The position numbers and the translations under genes were made by a program. Positions 18,857 through 27,890 of a stretch of DNA of 64,000 bases are shown here, piece after piece. The DNA is from an uncultured Litoreibacter sp. (GTDB lineage Bacteria > Pseudomonadota > Alphaproteobacteria > Rhodobacterales > Rhodobacteraceae). The stretch lies in the NCBI GenBank assembly GCA_947493265.1, contig CANLQL010000002.1, positions 682,001 through 746,000 of the forward strand, given 5' to 3'. Position 1 is the first letter of the stretch. Each line of letters opens with the position of its first letter. The notes under the pieces are model-generated. The model made no database searches. It saw nothing but the letters and a program-made list of their open reading frames with translations, and had not been told where the DNA came from.

Positions 18857-18955
18857 CTATTTGCTGAAAAAGCAATTTAGCGTATATCTTTAGGGATAGC
18901 TCACGTGCCAGCGGTGCGTGGTTTGATGGTGTGTGTCAGTTCGCGAGAGGGGAAC

Positions 18956-19981
18956 ATGGCAGGTAGGGATGCGCATTTCGATGCGCGGGAGAAAGTCTCG
19001 CTCTGTCGCTTTGAGATTTTTGTCTCAAAGGGGTTTTCCAGCTTTGAGGTCAGTTCCATCGTGCACACGCTCACCCTTGCCAACAAGGTGTGCGGTAGCG
19101 AGGTCTACACGTGGCGGATCGTGTCGGACGATCCCGGTTATGTCGCAAGCACGGATGAAATTATCCTGCGCGCTGAACCTTGCGTGCATGATCACGGGGT
19201 TCACGACGTTTTATGTGTTGTCGGTGGGGACAATGCCGCTGGCAAAACCTGGATGCAACGGACCCGGATGATGCAACGTATGGGCCGCGTCGCGGTGCTG
19301 TTGTCTGATGCAGCAACGGCCTACATCAGGTCGACGCGAAACCCGCCGGGGCAGGTGACGACCCATTGGCGTGATGCGGCCATCCTTGATGAGACGGGGT
19401 CGTTCCCGAACCTGACCGTAAATCTGTCGGAAAATTCCGCCGGGATCATCACGGCGGCGGGACATGGCGCCACGGCCGAGCTGATCATCGGCCTGATCTC
19501 AAAAGACCTGACAGCGCAACAAATCGCCGAATTGGGAAGCCTTTTACTGTTGCCCACGATCCGCAAAAGCAATGCGGAACAACCCAGATCACTGTCAGAC
19601 AATGAAGCGCTGTTCGATTGCCGCGTGACGGAGGCGATCCGATTGATGGAGGGCCAAATCTCGGAGCCTTACTCGATCGGGGAACTCACAGATCTTTTGG
19701 GCGTATCCCCACGGCATCTGGAACGGATCTTCCGCAATGCGTTCGATGAAACACCGGGCAAGTTTTACAAGCGGTTGCGTACGAAACGCGCGCGGGTGAT
19801 GATCGAAGAAACCATTTTGCCATTGCTGGATATCGCTGTGGCGACCGGGTTCGGATCAACAGGAACCTTGGCTTTGGCAGTGCGTGATGAATACGGGGCG
19901 ACACCAACACAGATGCGCGCGCGCAGTCAGGTCAAACTGCTTAGCTACGACACAGCGCGGCCAAACAGACACCCCAACTGA
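18956..19981 (+). CDS. GlxA-family AraC-type transcriptional regulator
   Basis: 341-aa regulator with an N-terminal DJ-1/PfpI-like domain (FEIFVSKGFSSFEVSSIVHTL, LCVVGGDNAAGKTW) and a C-terminal AraC double helix-turn-helix (IGELTDLLGVSPRHLERIF, LLDIAVATGFGSTGTLALAVR). The track starts at a GTG 17 codons earlier; the ATG at 18956 has AGAGGGG upstream. GbdR and SouR, which control glycine betaine and sarcosine catabolism in Pseudomonas, have this architecture. It faces the sox genes and ends 7 nt from them, so it probably controls soxBDAG. Confidence 0.85.
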   Translation: MAGRDAHFDAREKVSLCRFEIFVSKGFSSFEVSSIVHTLTLANKVCGSEVYTWRIVSDDPGYVASTDEIILRAEPCVHDHGVHDVLCVVGGDNAAGKTWMQRTRMMQRMGRVAVLLSDAATAYIRSTRNPPGQVTTHWRDAAILDETGSFPNLTVNLSENSAGIITAAGHGATAELIIGLISKDLTAQQIAELGSLLLLPTIRKSNAEQPRSLSDNEALFDCRVTEAIRLMEGQISEPYSIGELTDLLGVSPRHLERIFRNAFDETPGKFYKRLRTKRARVMIEETILPLLDIAVATGFGSTGTLALAVRDEYGATPTQMRARSQVKLLSYDTARPNRHPN

Positions 19982-19988
19982 ACAGGCT

Positions 19989-20555
19989 CTAAGCGACCGA
20001 TTTCATCGCCGCGATGATTGCGTGATGCAACGACCCGGCAGACGACCGTGGCCCAAGGATACGCACCCAATCAGACGGGTCACGGCGGATCACGAAACAG
20101 CCAAGATGGTGAATGGAGGTCCGTGTCGCGTCACCGGTTTTCATCGATTGGATGTTCAGCGGCCCAAGCAATGCCATTGCGTCTTCCATTGCGGCCCCGC
20201 GCAAATCGAAACACACCCAGGCATCTGATTGTTCTGTCACCGATGCGGCTGCGCCAAGCAATTTGGAAAGCTGATCAGCGAGGTCTTCATGCGTGTCATA
20301 GGGTGCCCCGACCATCCATTGATCGGGTCCGGTCCAAAATGCGGCTTCCGGGTCGCGCAAGCAGGCTTTGCCGGGGCCGGGGGCTGGTTTGCCCAGCAGT
20401 TGTTTTAGCGCCGCTTTGCATTTGCGTTCCTGGCCTTTGCGGGCCGCAACGCTGGCCAAAGCCAGCTCGGGATTTTCGGTCAGTGTCAGCGTGCCAATCG
20501 TGTCGTTGGCAGGCGCGTCACCAGCGAGCGCATTCAAGGGTGTCAGATCATGCAC
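19989..20555 (-). CDS. soxG: Sarcosine oxidase-type gamma subunit
   Basis: 188-aa SoxG with a GcvT-like fold, the smallest globular piece of the heterotetrameric enzyme. Segments WTGPDQWMVGAP and TEQSDAWVCFDLRG fit the family. The track starts at 20603, inside soxA. The GTG at 20555 is better: it overlaps the soxA end by 8 nt and has GAGGGGGAG upstream. Last gene of soxBDAG. Confidence 0.85.
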   Translation of the reverse strand: MHDLTPLNALAGDAPANDTIGTLTLTENPELALASVAARKGQERKCKAALKQLLGKPAPGPGKACLRDPEAAFWTGPDQWMVGAPYDTHEDLADQLSKLLGAAASVTEQSDAWVCFDLRGAAMEDAMALLGPLNIQSMKTGDATRTSIHHLGCFVIRRDPSDWVRILGPRSSAGSLHHAIIAAMKSVA

Positions 20556-23511
20556 GGAGACGCTCCCCCTCTGGGTCAACAAAATGGGCAGAGACGATCT
20601 CAACCTCGACGGTCAGATTGGTCACCGGGGACACAAGGCGCATCTTTTCGCCCTTGCGGTTGCCGCCATCTTTCAAAAAGCCCAGCCCGATGGACCGCTC
20701 CAAAATCGGAGAATACGCGGCAGACGTGACATAGCCCTGATCATGGGCTGCATCGACGGGGCCATCTGCATTCATCAGATGCCCACCTGCGGTGATCTTT
20801 TGGGTCGGGTCCAATGGCTGGATGCCCACTTGCATCAACGCATCCGCTTCGTTCAAACCTTCGCGTTCTGACAGAACCGAGCCGATGCTGTCCTTGGCTT
20901 TGCTGACCATGCGGCCCATGCCAAGGTTCAGCGCTGTTGTGGTTCCGTTCAACTCGTTACCCGCGGCATGGCCTTTTTCGATCCGCATGACACCAAGCGC
21001 CTCGGTGCCATATGCGGTCACGTCGAATTCCGCGCCGGCGTCCATGATCTTGCGGATCAGTGCATCGCCGTAGCGGGTCGGCAGGGCGATTTCATAGGCA
21101 AGTTCGCCGCTGAATGAGATGCGGAAAAGCCGAGCGCGAAGCCCGCCACACACGGTGATATTGCCGCAGGCCATGAACGGAAAGCCGTCGTTTGAGATGT
21201 CAAACTCGGGATCGACGATCTTTTGCAGAAGTTTGCGCGAATTCGGTCCCGCGACTGCGTATTGCGCCCAGGCTTCAGTGGTGGAAATCAGTTGAACATC
21301 CAGATCCGGGAACAAGCATTGGCGGACAAATTCCATGTGCTGGTAGACTTTGACCGCATTGGCTGTGGTGGTGGTGACGACGAAGTGATCCTCAGCCATG
21401 CGGGCGGCGGTGCCGTCATCCATCGCAATCCCGTCTTCGCGCAGCATCAGCCCGTAGCGGGTCTTGCCGACGGCAAGTTTTGCAAAGCCGTTGCAGTAAA
21501 TCTTGTTCAGGAATGTTGCCGCGTCTGCGCCTTGCACATCCACCTTGCCCAGCGTTGTCACATCACACACACCGACGGAGTTTCGGGTCGCCAAGACCTC
21601 GCGGTCGACGGATTGCCGCCAATGGGTTTCGCCGGGTTGCGGGAACCACTGCGCGCGCATCCAATTGCCGACCTCGACAAAAACAGCGCCTTGTTCGCTG
21701 GCCCATTTGTGCGATGGGGTCAGGCGGGTCGGGTGAAATTCCTTGCCGCGCATCCGGCCTGCAAGCACACCGATTGCCGTGGGTGTGTAGGGCGGACGGA
21801 AAATCGTCGTGCCAACCTCCGGAATGGATTTTCCGGCAAGCTCTGCCATGATCGCAAGTCCGCCCATGTTGGAGGTTTTGCCCTGATCCGTGGCCATGCC
21901 CAGCGTGGTGTAGCGTTTGAGATGCTCGACAGACCGGAAACCTTCCTGATGGCTGAGCTTGACGTCCTTGACGGTGACATCGTTTTGCTGGTCCAGCCAG
22001 GCGCGGCTGGCCCCGTCCACGTACCAAAACGGTGTGATATTCAAAGGCGCGTCTTCGGCCTCCGGCAATTTGCGCCGGCTGGTTTTCAGGTCCAACGCGC
22101 GCAGAGCGGCATTCGCGGCTTTTTGGCCTGTTTCAAACGCGCCATGCGTTGACAGCGTGCCATTGGCAGCTCCTGCCACGGACATGCCGGGGGGCAGGGT
22201 ACCACCGGGCACAAAGGCGGCAAGGTCTTCATTCCATGTCGGGCGACCGCGTTGATGGCAGGTCAGGTGAACATTGGGGTTCCACCCGCCGGACACACCC
22301 AAAGCACCACATTCCAGCGTACGGCTGCTGCCATCGGCGAGCTTCAATTCGGCAAATGTCAGGCCAAGACGGCCCTTGGAGTTAATGACCTGCGCGCCTG
22401 AGATCACCTCATAGTCAAGATTGACGGGCTGATTTGGACGGGTGTCGACGACAGCAGCGATCTCAACCCCTTGCGCATGCATGTCTGCAGCGGTCCGGTG
22501 GCCGTCATCATTGTTGGTAAAGATCGCGATACGCTGCGCGGGTGTCGCGGCCCAGCGGTTGGCGTAGGCACGCATCGCACCTGCCAGCATGATCCCCGGA
22601 CGGTCGTTGTTTTCAAAGGCAATAGACCGCTCAGTAGCGCCAGCACACAGGATCGACTGCTTTGTGTAGATCCGCCACAGAACCTGGCGCGGTTTGTCGG
22701 GGGCAGGGGTTTTCAGGTGATCGCTGACCCGCTCCACCGCGCCATAGATCCCGTGATCGAAGGCACCGATGACTGTGGTTCGTTTCATCAGGCGCACATT
22801 CGGCAGGGACCGCAACTCATCCAGCGTTTCCGCGATCCAATCTTGCGCAGGGCCATCGTTAACGGCGAAGGTTTCCGCGTTGAGGCGACCGCCAAAGCGG
22901 AAATCCTCATCTGCAAGGATCACCCGCGCGCCTGCGCGTCCGGCAGTCAGGGCGGCAATCAGGCCGGAGGGTCCAGCGCCGATGATCAACAGATCGCAAT
23001 GCAGGAACCCTTTGTCATAGACGTCTGGGTCGGCTTTCATCGACAGGCTGCCAAGACCTGCGGCTTTGCGAATAATTGGCTCGTAGATTTTTTCCCAGAA
23101 GGATGCAGGCCACATGAAGGTTTTGTAGTAAAAACCCGCGGTCAGGAAATTTGAGAACCGATCATTGATCGCCATCGCGTCGAAGGCGAGGCTGGGAAAG
23201 CGGTTTTGAGAATTGGCGAACAGCCCGTCATAAAGTTCGGCGGTAGTGGCGCGGGTGTTGGGTTCCTGCCGGTTGCCGCCGCGCAGCTCCACCATTGCGT
23301 TGGGTTCTTCGGAACCTGACGTCAGCGGGCCGCGTGGGCGGTGGTATTTGAACGAACGGCCCATCAACCGCACGTTGTTGGCCAAAAGCGCGGAGGCCAA
23401 CGTATCGCCGGGATGGCCGAAATAGTCCTTGCCATCGAAGATGAATTTGAACTTCTCGGACCTGTCGATCAGCCCGCCTTGCAACCGGTTTTTCTGGGTT
23501 GGTTGGGTCAT
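20548..23511 (-). CDS. soxA: Sarcosine oxidase-type alpha subunit
   Basis: 987-aa SoxA. An N-terminal ferredoxin-like domain (FDGKDYFGHPGDTLASALLA) is followed by an NAD/FAD-binding domain (LLIIGAGPSGLIAALTAGRA, ILADEDFRFGGRL). A C-terminal aminomethyltransferase-like domain takes the last ~370 residues (VCDVTTLGKVDVQG) and binds tetrahydrofolate in the family. It accepts one-carbon units produced by SoxB. The ATG at 23511 overlaps the soxD stop. The track's upstream extension enters soxD. Length is normal for the family. Whether the true substrate is sarcosine is open. Confidence 0.9.
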   Translation of the reverse strand: MTQPTQKNRLQGGLIDRSEKFKFIFDGKDYFGHPGDTLASALLANNVRLMGRSFKYHRPRGPLTSGSEEPNAMVELRGGNRQEPNTRATTAELYDGLFANSQNRFPSLAFDAMAINDRFSNFLTAGFYYKTFMWPASFWEKIYEPIIRKAAGLGSLSMKADPDVYDKGFLHCDLLIIGAGPSGLIAALTAGRAGARVILADEDFRFGGRLNAETFAVNDGPAQDWIAETLDELRSLPNVRLMKRTTVIGAFDHGIYGAVERVSDHLKTPAPDKPRQVLWRIYTKQSILCAGATERSIAFENNDRPGIMLAGAMRAYANRWAATPAQRIAIFTNNDDGHRTAADMHAQGVEIAAVVDTRPNQPVNLDYEVISGAQVINSKGRLGLTFAELKLADGSSRTLECGALGVSGGWNPNVHLTCHQRGRPTWNEDLAAFVPGGTLPPGMSVAGAANGTLSTHGAFETGQKAANAALRALDLKTSRRKLPEAEDAPLNITPFWYVDGASRAWLDQQNDVTVKDVKLSHQEGFRSVEHLKRYTTLGMATDQGKTSNMGGLAIMAELAGKSIPEVGTTIFRPPYTPTAIGVLAGRMRGKEFHPTRLTPSHKWASEQGAVFVEVGNWMRAQWFPQPGETHWRQSVDREVLATRNSVGVCDVTTLGKVDVQGADAATFLNKIYCNGFAKLAVGKTRYGLMLREDGIAMDDGTAARMAEDHFVVTTTTANAVKVYQHMEFVRQCLFPDLDVQLISTTEAWAQYAVAGPNSRKLLQKIVDPEFDISNDGFPFMACGNITVCGGLRARLFRISFSGELAYEIALPTRYGDALIRKIMDAGAEFDVTAYGTEALGVMRIEKGHAAGNELNGTTTALNLGMGRMVSKAKDSIGSVLSEREGLNEADALMQVGIQPLDPTQKITAGGHLMNADGPVDAAHDQGYVTSAAYSPILERSIGLGFLKDGGNRKGEKMRLVSPVTNLTVEVEIVSAHFVDPEGERLRA

Positions 23512-23795
23512 ACGGAGCGCCCCTGTTTGCGCGCAACATCGCGGGCAAATTCTACCGCTGTTATTTCGTGGGTGGTGGTGTCGCGGGTGACAACCAGCCA
23601 GGAACGGTCGCCGCCTTCGTGAAACCACAACTCCCGGATCGGGCCCGCAGGATTGTCGCGCAAGTAAGCGTAGTCGTGAAAGTCCTGGGCTTTGGTCTCC
23701 GCGGTCGGATCGGGTCGATTGATCAGGGACGCGTCACCAAGGTAGACGAATTCAGCGCTGTCGCGGGGTCCAAGCGTGGGGTGGTGAATGATCAT
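23508..23795 (-). CDS. soxD: Sarcosine oxidase-type delta subunit lacking zinc cysteines
   Basis: 95-aa SoxD. The body (DYAYLRDNPAGPIRELWFHE, RDTTTHEI) fits the family, which caps the complex with a structural zinc. The usual ligands CxxC near the N terminus and HxxxC near residue 60 are not kept. Here the N terminus reads MIIHHPTLGPRDSAEF and the second site reads HEGGD. The protein contains no cysteine at all. It is placed normally between soxB and soxA, overlapping soxA by four bases. Confidence 0.85.
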   Translation of the reverse strand: MIIHHPTLGPRDSAEFVYLGDASLINRPDPTAETKAQDFHDYAYLRDNPAGPIRELWFHEGGDRSWLVVTRDTTTHEITAVEFARDVARKQGRSV

Positions 23796-23853
23796 GAGGC
23801 CGGACCTTTTGAAGTCGTCAGGAAAGGGGTGTTTTTGCCAAATAGAACCATGT

Positions 23854-25104
23854 TCAGTGCAGATTGGGCTGATTGCCCATCCCTTTCTCGTCGATCATGC
23901 GGCCCTTTTCGAACCGATCAAACCGGTAGGCCGTTGCGGTTGGGTGCGGTTCGTCCTTGGCCAGCAAATGCGCGTAGGTGTAGCCAGAGGCGGGGGTCGC
24001 CTTGAAACCGCCGTAACACCAGCCGCCGTTGAAATAGAGACCGTCAATATGGGTCCGGTCGATGATCGGCGAGCCATCCATCGACATGTCCATGATCCCG
24101 CCCCACATCCGCAACAGCCGCGCACGCCCGATCATTGGCATGATCGCCATGCCGCCCTCGCAGACATCTTCAACCACCGGAAGATTGCCGCGCTGGGCGT
24201 AGGAATTATAGCCGTCCAGATCGCCGCCGAAAACCAGCCCGCCTTTGTCGGATTGGCTGACATAGAAATGGCCCGCACCAAAGGTGATAACCCCGGGCAA
24301 AACAGGTTTGAGACCTTCGGACACGAAAGCTTGCAGCACATGGCTTTCAATCGGCAGGCGCATTCCGGCTTTGGCCATCAAGCGGCCGGACGATCCGGCG
24401 ACACAGGCCGCGACCTTGCCTGCGCCGATAAACCCTTTTGAGGTTTCAACGCCCAGGCATGTGCCGTTTTCGATGCGAAAGCCGGTCACCTCGCAATTTT
24501 GGATAATATCGACGCCGTTGCTGTCGGCCCCGCGGGCATAGCCCCAGGCCACGGCATCATGGCGCACGGTTCCGCCGCGCCGCTGGGCCAGGCCGCCTTT
24601 GATCGGGAAGCGCGCATCGTTGAAATTCAGAAACGGGTACTCTGCGCGGATCTGGTCTTCGTCGAGAAGTTCTGCATCCGCGCCGTTGAGGATCATCGCA
24701 TTGCCACGGCGGATGAAGGCATCTCGCTGCGCGTCGGAATGGATCAGGTTCATGATGCCGCGCTGACTGATCATTGCGTTGTAGTTGAAATCCTGCTCAA
24801 GCCCTTCCCAAAGCTTCAGCGAAAATTCGTAGAAAGGTTCATTGCCATCCAGCAGGTAGTTGGAGCGGATGATCGTGGTGTTGCGCCCGACATTACCACC
24901 GCCAATCCACCCTTTTTCGATCACCGCAACGCTGCGTTCGCCGTAGATTTTGGACAGGTAATAGGCGGTTGCAAGGCCGTGGCCGCCGCCGCCGATGATG
25001 ACAAAATCGTAGGATGGTTTTGGTTCCGGGTCGCGCCATGCAGGCGTCCAACCTTTGTGGCCGGTAAGTGCCTCTTTGATGACCTTCAATCCAGAATAAC
25101 GCAT
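23854..25104 (-). CDS. soxB: Sarcosine oxidase-type beta subunit (FAD amine oxidase)
   Basis: 416-aa SoxB, the flavin subunit that demethylates the substrate. The N-terminal MRYSGLKVIKEALTGHKGW is typical, followed by the FAD motif FVIIGGGGHGLATAYYL and GWIGGGNVGRNTTIIRSNY. The C-terminal NGGWCYGGFKATPASG contains the conserved flavin loop. The track starts 22 codons earlier; the ATG at 25104 has AAGGGAG upstream. First gene of the operon. Confidence 0.9.
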   Translation of the reverse strand: MRYSGLKVIKEALTGHKGWTPAWRDPEPKPSYDFVIIGGGGHGLATAYYLSKIYGERSVAVIEKGWIGGGNVGRNTTIIRSNYLLDGNEPFYEFSLKLWEGLEQDFNYNAMISQRGIMNLIHSDAQRDAFIRRGNAMILNGADAELLDEDQIRAEYPFLNFNDARFPIKGGLAQRRGGTVRHDAVAWGYARGADSNGVDIIQNCEVTGFRIENGTCLGVETSKGFIGAGKVAACVAGSSGRLMAKAGMRLPIESHVLQAFVSEGLKPVLPGVITFGAGHFYVSQSDKGGLVFGGDLDGYNSYAQRGNLPVVEDVCEGGMAIMPMIGRARLLRMWGGIMDMSMDGSPIIDRTHIDGLYFNGGWCYGGFKATPASGYTYAHLLAKDEPHPTATAYRFDRFEKGRMIDEKGMGNQPNLH

Positions 25105-25112
25105 CTGTCTTG

Positions 25113-25125
25113 CTCCCTTTGGGAG
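25113..25125 (-). promoter_or_regulatory. Small hairpin covering the soxB ribosome-binding site
   Basis: On the minus strand CTCCC-AAA-GGGAG forms a 5-bp stem whose 3' arm is the soxB Shine-Dalgarno sequence. A similar GACCC-AAA-GGGTC (plus-strand reading) lies at 25187-25199 in the same leader. Either could limit soxB translation. Short stems, so tentative. Confidence 0.35.
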
Positions 25126-25222
25126 GAAACTAGCAGGATGTTGTTTGATGGCCAGTCGGGAAACGGACATCAGAGGTTCCGATTCCGACCCAAAGGGTCA
25201 TTTTGTCTGCATTTTTGACCGC

Positions 25223-25645
25223 CTAGTAGGCCCGATCCAGAAGCAGGCAGGTTTCGCTGTTGGACACGCCTGCGACCTCGCGGACGCGGCGCAGCGCGCG
25301 GTCAAATTCCGCAAGCGAGGTTGTCTCCAGTCGGGCGACCAGGTCCCAGGCACCATTGGTGCTGTGCAGGCTGGAAATCTCCGGCATTTTGCGCAGCTGG
25401 GAAATGACGCTGCGGGTCAGGCTGCCTTGGACTTCCACCAGCATGATCGCGTGGATCAGATCATCAGATCCGGGATCCTCCAGATCGATGGTGAAGCGCT
25501 TGATCGTGCCGGTTTCGCTTAGGCGTTCAAGGCGCTTTTTTACAGTGATCCTGGCCAGCCCAAGTTCTGCCGCGAGGGTGGTGACGGAGGCGCGTGAATT
25601 CATTTTCAGAGCGCCAATTAATGCTCTGTCTGTGTCATCTAGCAT
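25223..25645 (-). CDS. Lrp/AsnC-family regulator of arginine catabolism
   Basis: 140-aa Lrp-type regulator. The N-terminal helix-turn-helix runs through LDDTDRALIGALKMNSRAS and ELGLARITVKKRLERL. The C-terminal ligand domain has IMLVEVQGSLTRSVISQL and NGAWDLVARLET. The start at 25645 (MLDDTDR) is favoured over the track's 25669 because Lrp proteins normally open this way and AGGAT lies upstream. It is divergent from arginase across overlapping palindromes and probably activates arginase and ornithine cyclodeaminase in response to an amino acid. Confidence 0.85.
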   Translation of the reverse strand: MLDDTDRALIGALKMNSRASVTTLAAELGLARITVKKRLERLSETGTIKRFTIDLEDPGSDDLIHAIMLVEVQGSLTRSVISQLRKMPEISSLHSTNGAWDLVARLETTSLAEFDRALRRVREVAGVSNSETCLLLDRAY

Positions 25646-25689
25646 CAAATATGATCCTGTAGTTTTCATTTTGATAAGCTAAAAGTGAT

Positions 25690-25713
25690 AATTGATCAAT
25701 TTGATCTCTCAAA
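25690..25713. promoter_or_regulatory. Nested AT-rich palindromes, candidate Lrp-type operator
   Basis: AATTGATCAATT (25690-25701), GATCAATTTGATC (25694-25706) and TTTGA-TCTC-TCAAA (25700-25713) overlap in the lrp-arginase gap. Overlapping AT-rich dyads suit cooperative binding of an Lrp octamer or dimer array. Position and symmetry are the only evidence. Confidence 0.55.
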
Positions 25714-25768
25714 TTGTACTGTATTTCTTGCAAGATTGCCGCAAATCAGAGATTTCAGGAGGCAAGAC

Positions 25769-26704
25769 ATGCAACCCCTTTCATGCAGTTTAATTGGTGC
25801 GCCGGTGCAATCAGGTGCGGGTGTGCGCGGATGTTTGATGGGGCCGGATGCCTACCGGACAGCGGGCTTGCGGGAAACGCTGGTTGATCTGGGCCATAGC
25901 GTCGAAGATCGCGGCGATGTGGCCGCACGCGATATCGCGCCTTTGAACCATTCCAATGTGGCGATCCACAATCTGGCGGAAACAGCCGGGTGGGCTGAAG
26001 CGCTGCAGGAGGCCGCGTTTGAAGCCGCACGCTCAACAGATTTGCCGATCTTTCTTGGCGGTGACCATTCGCTGTCCATTGGGACGGTTGCAGGGATTGC
26101 GAAACATTCAGCGCAGCAGGACCGCCCGCAGTTTTTGCTTTGGCTTGATGCGCATCCTGACCTGCACACCTTGGCGTCAACCGACAGCGGTAATTTGCAT
26201 GGCACGCCCGTGGCCTACTTGATGGGGCAGGAGGGCTTTGAGGGCTATTACCCCAAGATGGACGCTCCGATCCCGGCAGAAAACATCTTCATGATGGGTC
26301 TTCGATCGGTCGATAGTTTTGAGCATGAACTGATCACTCAAACCCCGGTCGCGGTACACGACATGCGTGCTATGGACGAGGAGGGGGTCAAAGCCCCGCT
26401 GGTGAATTTCCTAAACAAGGTGAAGGCCGCAGGTGGTGCGCTGCATGTCAGCCTTGATGTCGATTTTCTGGATCCGGCGATTGCCCCTGCGGTGGGCACA
26501 ACGGTTCCGGGTGGTGCCACGTTCCGCGAGGCACATCTGATTATGGAACTGCTGTGCGACAGCGGGCTTGTCACATCACTTGATCTGGTGGAGCTGAACC
26601 CGTTTTTGGATGTCCGGGGCCGGACAGCTTCACTGATGGTTGATCTGTGTGCCAGCCTATTGGGGCGAAAAGTGCTCGACCGGCCGACGCGGCAATTTGC
26701 ATAA
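25769..26704 (+). CDS. rocF: Arginase
   Basis: 311-aa manganese ureohydrolase that splits L-arginine into ornithine and urea. The metal-binding blocks are FLGGDHSLSIGT, LLWLDAHPDLHT and SLDVDFLDPAIAP, all with the expected His and Asp residues. The track begins 28 codons upstream; the ATG at 25769 has a perfect AGGAGG nearby. Followed 82 nt later by ornithine cyclodeaminase, so the pair turns arginine into proline. Confidence 0.94.
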   Translation: MQPLSCSLIGAPVQSGAGVRGCLMGPDAYRTAGLRETLVDLGHSVEDRGDVAARDIAPLNHSNVAIHNLAETAGWAEALQEAAFEAARSTDLPIFLGGDHSLSIGTVAGIAKHSAQQDRPQFLLWLDAHPDLHTLASTDSGNLHGTPVAYLMGQEGFEGYYPKMDAPIPAENIFMMGLRSVDSFEHELITQTPVAVHDMRAMDEEGVKAPLVNFLNKVKAAGGALHVSLDVDFLDPAIAPAVGTTVPGGATFREAHLIMELLCDSGLVTSLDLVELNPFLDVRGRTASLMVDLCASLLGRKVLDRPTRQFA

Positions 26705-26786
26705 TCCTTCAGAAATTCAAGACCTTGGGTGAACGTTGGGGGAAACAAGTTCACCTTCCACGTCACCCAGACATAGGAGAAATCTC

Positions 26787-27848
26787 ATGACAACATCTGT
26801 AAATCTTGCCCCGTCCCGCATGGCGATGGTGCCGTTTGTGTCTGTCGATAACATGATGAAACTGGTCAATGAGATCGGTCCGGCCAAGATGATGGCAGAG
26901 ATCGCAGGCTACATCGAAGAAGACTTCAAGCGCTGGCAATTGTTTGACAAGACCCCGCGGGTCGCTGCGCATTCGGAGGAGGGGGTGATCGAATTGATGC
27001 CCACTTCGGACGGGGAGACCTATGGCTTCAAATATGTGAATGGCCATCCCGCGAACATGGCGCGCGGCTTTCAGACCGTGACGGCGTTTGGCGTGCTGGC
27101 CCGGGTCGACAATGGCTATCCGATCCTGTTTTCCGAAATGACTGTTCTGACCGCCCTTCGAACAGCGGCAACCTCGGCGCTGGCGGCGAAATATCTGGCC
27201 CCGAAAGGTGCTACGACGATGGCGATGATCGGCAATGGGGCGCAATGCGAATTTCAGGCGCTGGCGTTTCAGGAAATTTTGGGCATCAAAACCGTGCGGC
27301 TCTATGATATTGATCCACAAGCGACTGATAAAGCTGCAGAAAACCTTGCAGAAACCGGGTTGGAGATTGTGAAATGCGCCAGCTCGGAAGAGGCCGTGGC
27401 TGGTGCGCAAGTCATCACCACCTGTACTGCCGACAAGCAATATGCGACGATCCTGACCGATAATATGGTCGGTGCGGGCGTGCATATCAACGCAATTGGG
27501 GGGGATTGTCCGGGCAAGACCGAATTGCACCGCGATATTCTCTTGCGCTCGAATATTTTCGTGGAATTCCCACCGCAAACTCGGATTGAAGGGGAAATTC
27601 AGCAGCTGGATCCGGACCATCCGGTGACAGAACTTTGGGAAGTCATGACGGGGGCTGCCAAAGGACGGGTTGCGCCGGAACAGATCACGTTGTTTGATTC
27701 CGTTGGCTTCGCGACCGAGGATTTTTCAGCGCTGCGCTATGTCCATGATCAGTTGCAAACCCGTAAGCATTTCGTTGATCTGGACCTTTTGGCCGATCCG
27801 GATGATCCGCGTGATCTGTTTGGCATGGTCAGACGTGCAAAAGGCTAG
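26787..27848 (+). CDS. Ornithine cyclodeaminase
   Basis: 353-aa member of the OCD/mu-crystallin family that turns ornithine into proline and ammonia using bound NAD. The Rossmann motif MAMIGNGAQCEFQALAF lies near residue 145. The substrate and product segments GGDCPGKTELH and LFDSVGFATEDFSAL are typical of true OCD. The start at 26787 has AGGAG upstream; the track's start is 17 codons earlier. Co-directional with arginase. Confidence 0.93.
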   Translation: MTTSVNLAPSRMAMVPFVSVDNMMKLVNEIGPAKMMAEIAGYIEEDFKRWQLFDKTPRVAAHSEEGVIELMPTSDGETYGFKYVNGHPANMARGFQTVTAFGVLARVDNGYPILFSEMTVLTALRTAATSALAAKYLAPKGATTMAMIGNGAQCEFQALAFQEILGIKTVRLYDIDPQATDKAAENLAETGLEIVKCASSEEAVAGAQVITTCTADKQYATILTDNMVGAGVHINAIGGDCPGKTELHRDILLRSNIFVEFPPQTRIEGEIQQLDPDHPVTELWEVMTGAAKGRVAPEQITLFDSVGFATEDFSALRYVHDQLQTRKHFVDLDLLADPDDPRDLFGMVRRAKG

Positions 27849-27852
27849 ATAA

Positions 27853-27867
27853 GCAAATCGTATTTGC
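27853..27867 (+). repeat. Palindrome just after ornithine cyclodeaminase
   Basis: GCAAAT-CGT-ATTTGC: 6-bp arms with a 3-nt centre, starting 5 nt after the stop codon. No T-run follows. It could help end the arginase transcript or act as an operator for tupBCA. Confidence 0.45.
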
Positions 27868-27890
27868 ACGCCCTGAAAAGACGTGAAAAG

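Noticed and set aside
18861-18875. TTGCT-GAAAA-AGCAA as an idnO terminator
   Set aside because: Five-bp AT-rich stem without a T-run; too weak to call.
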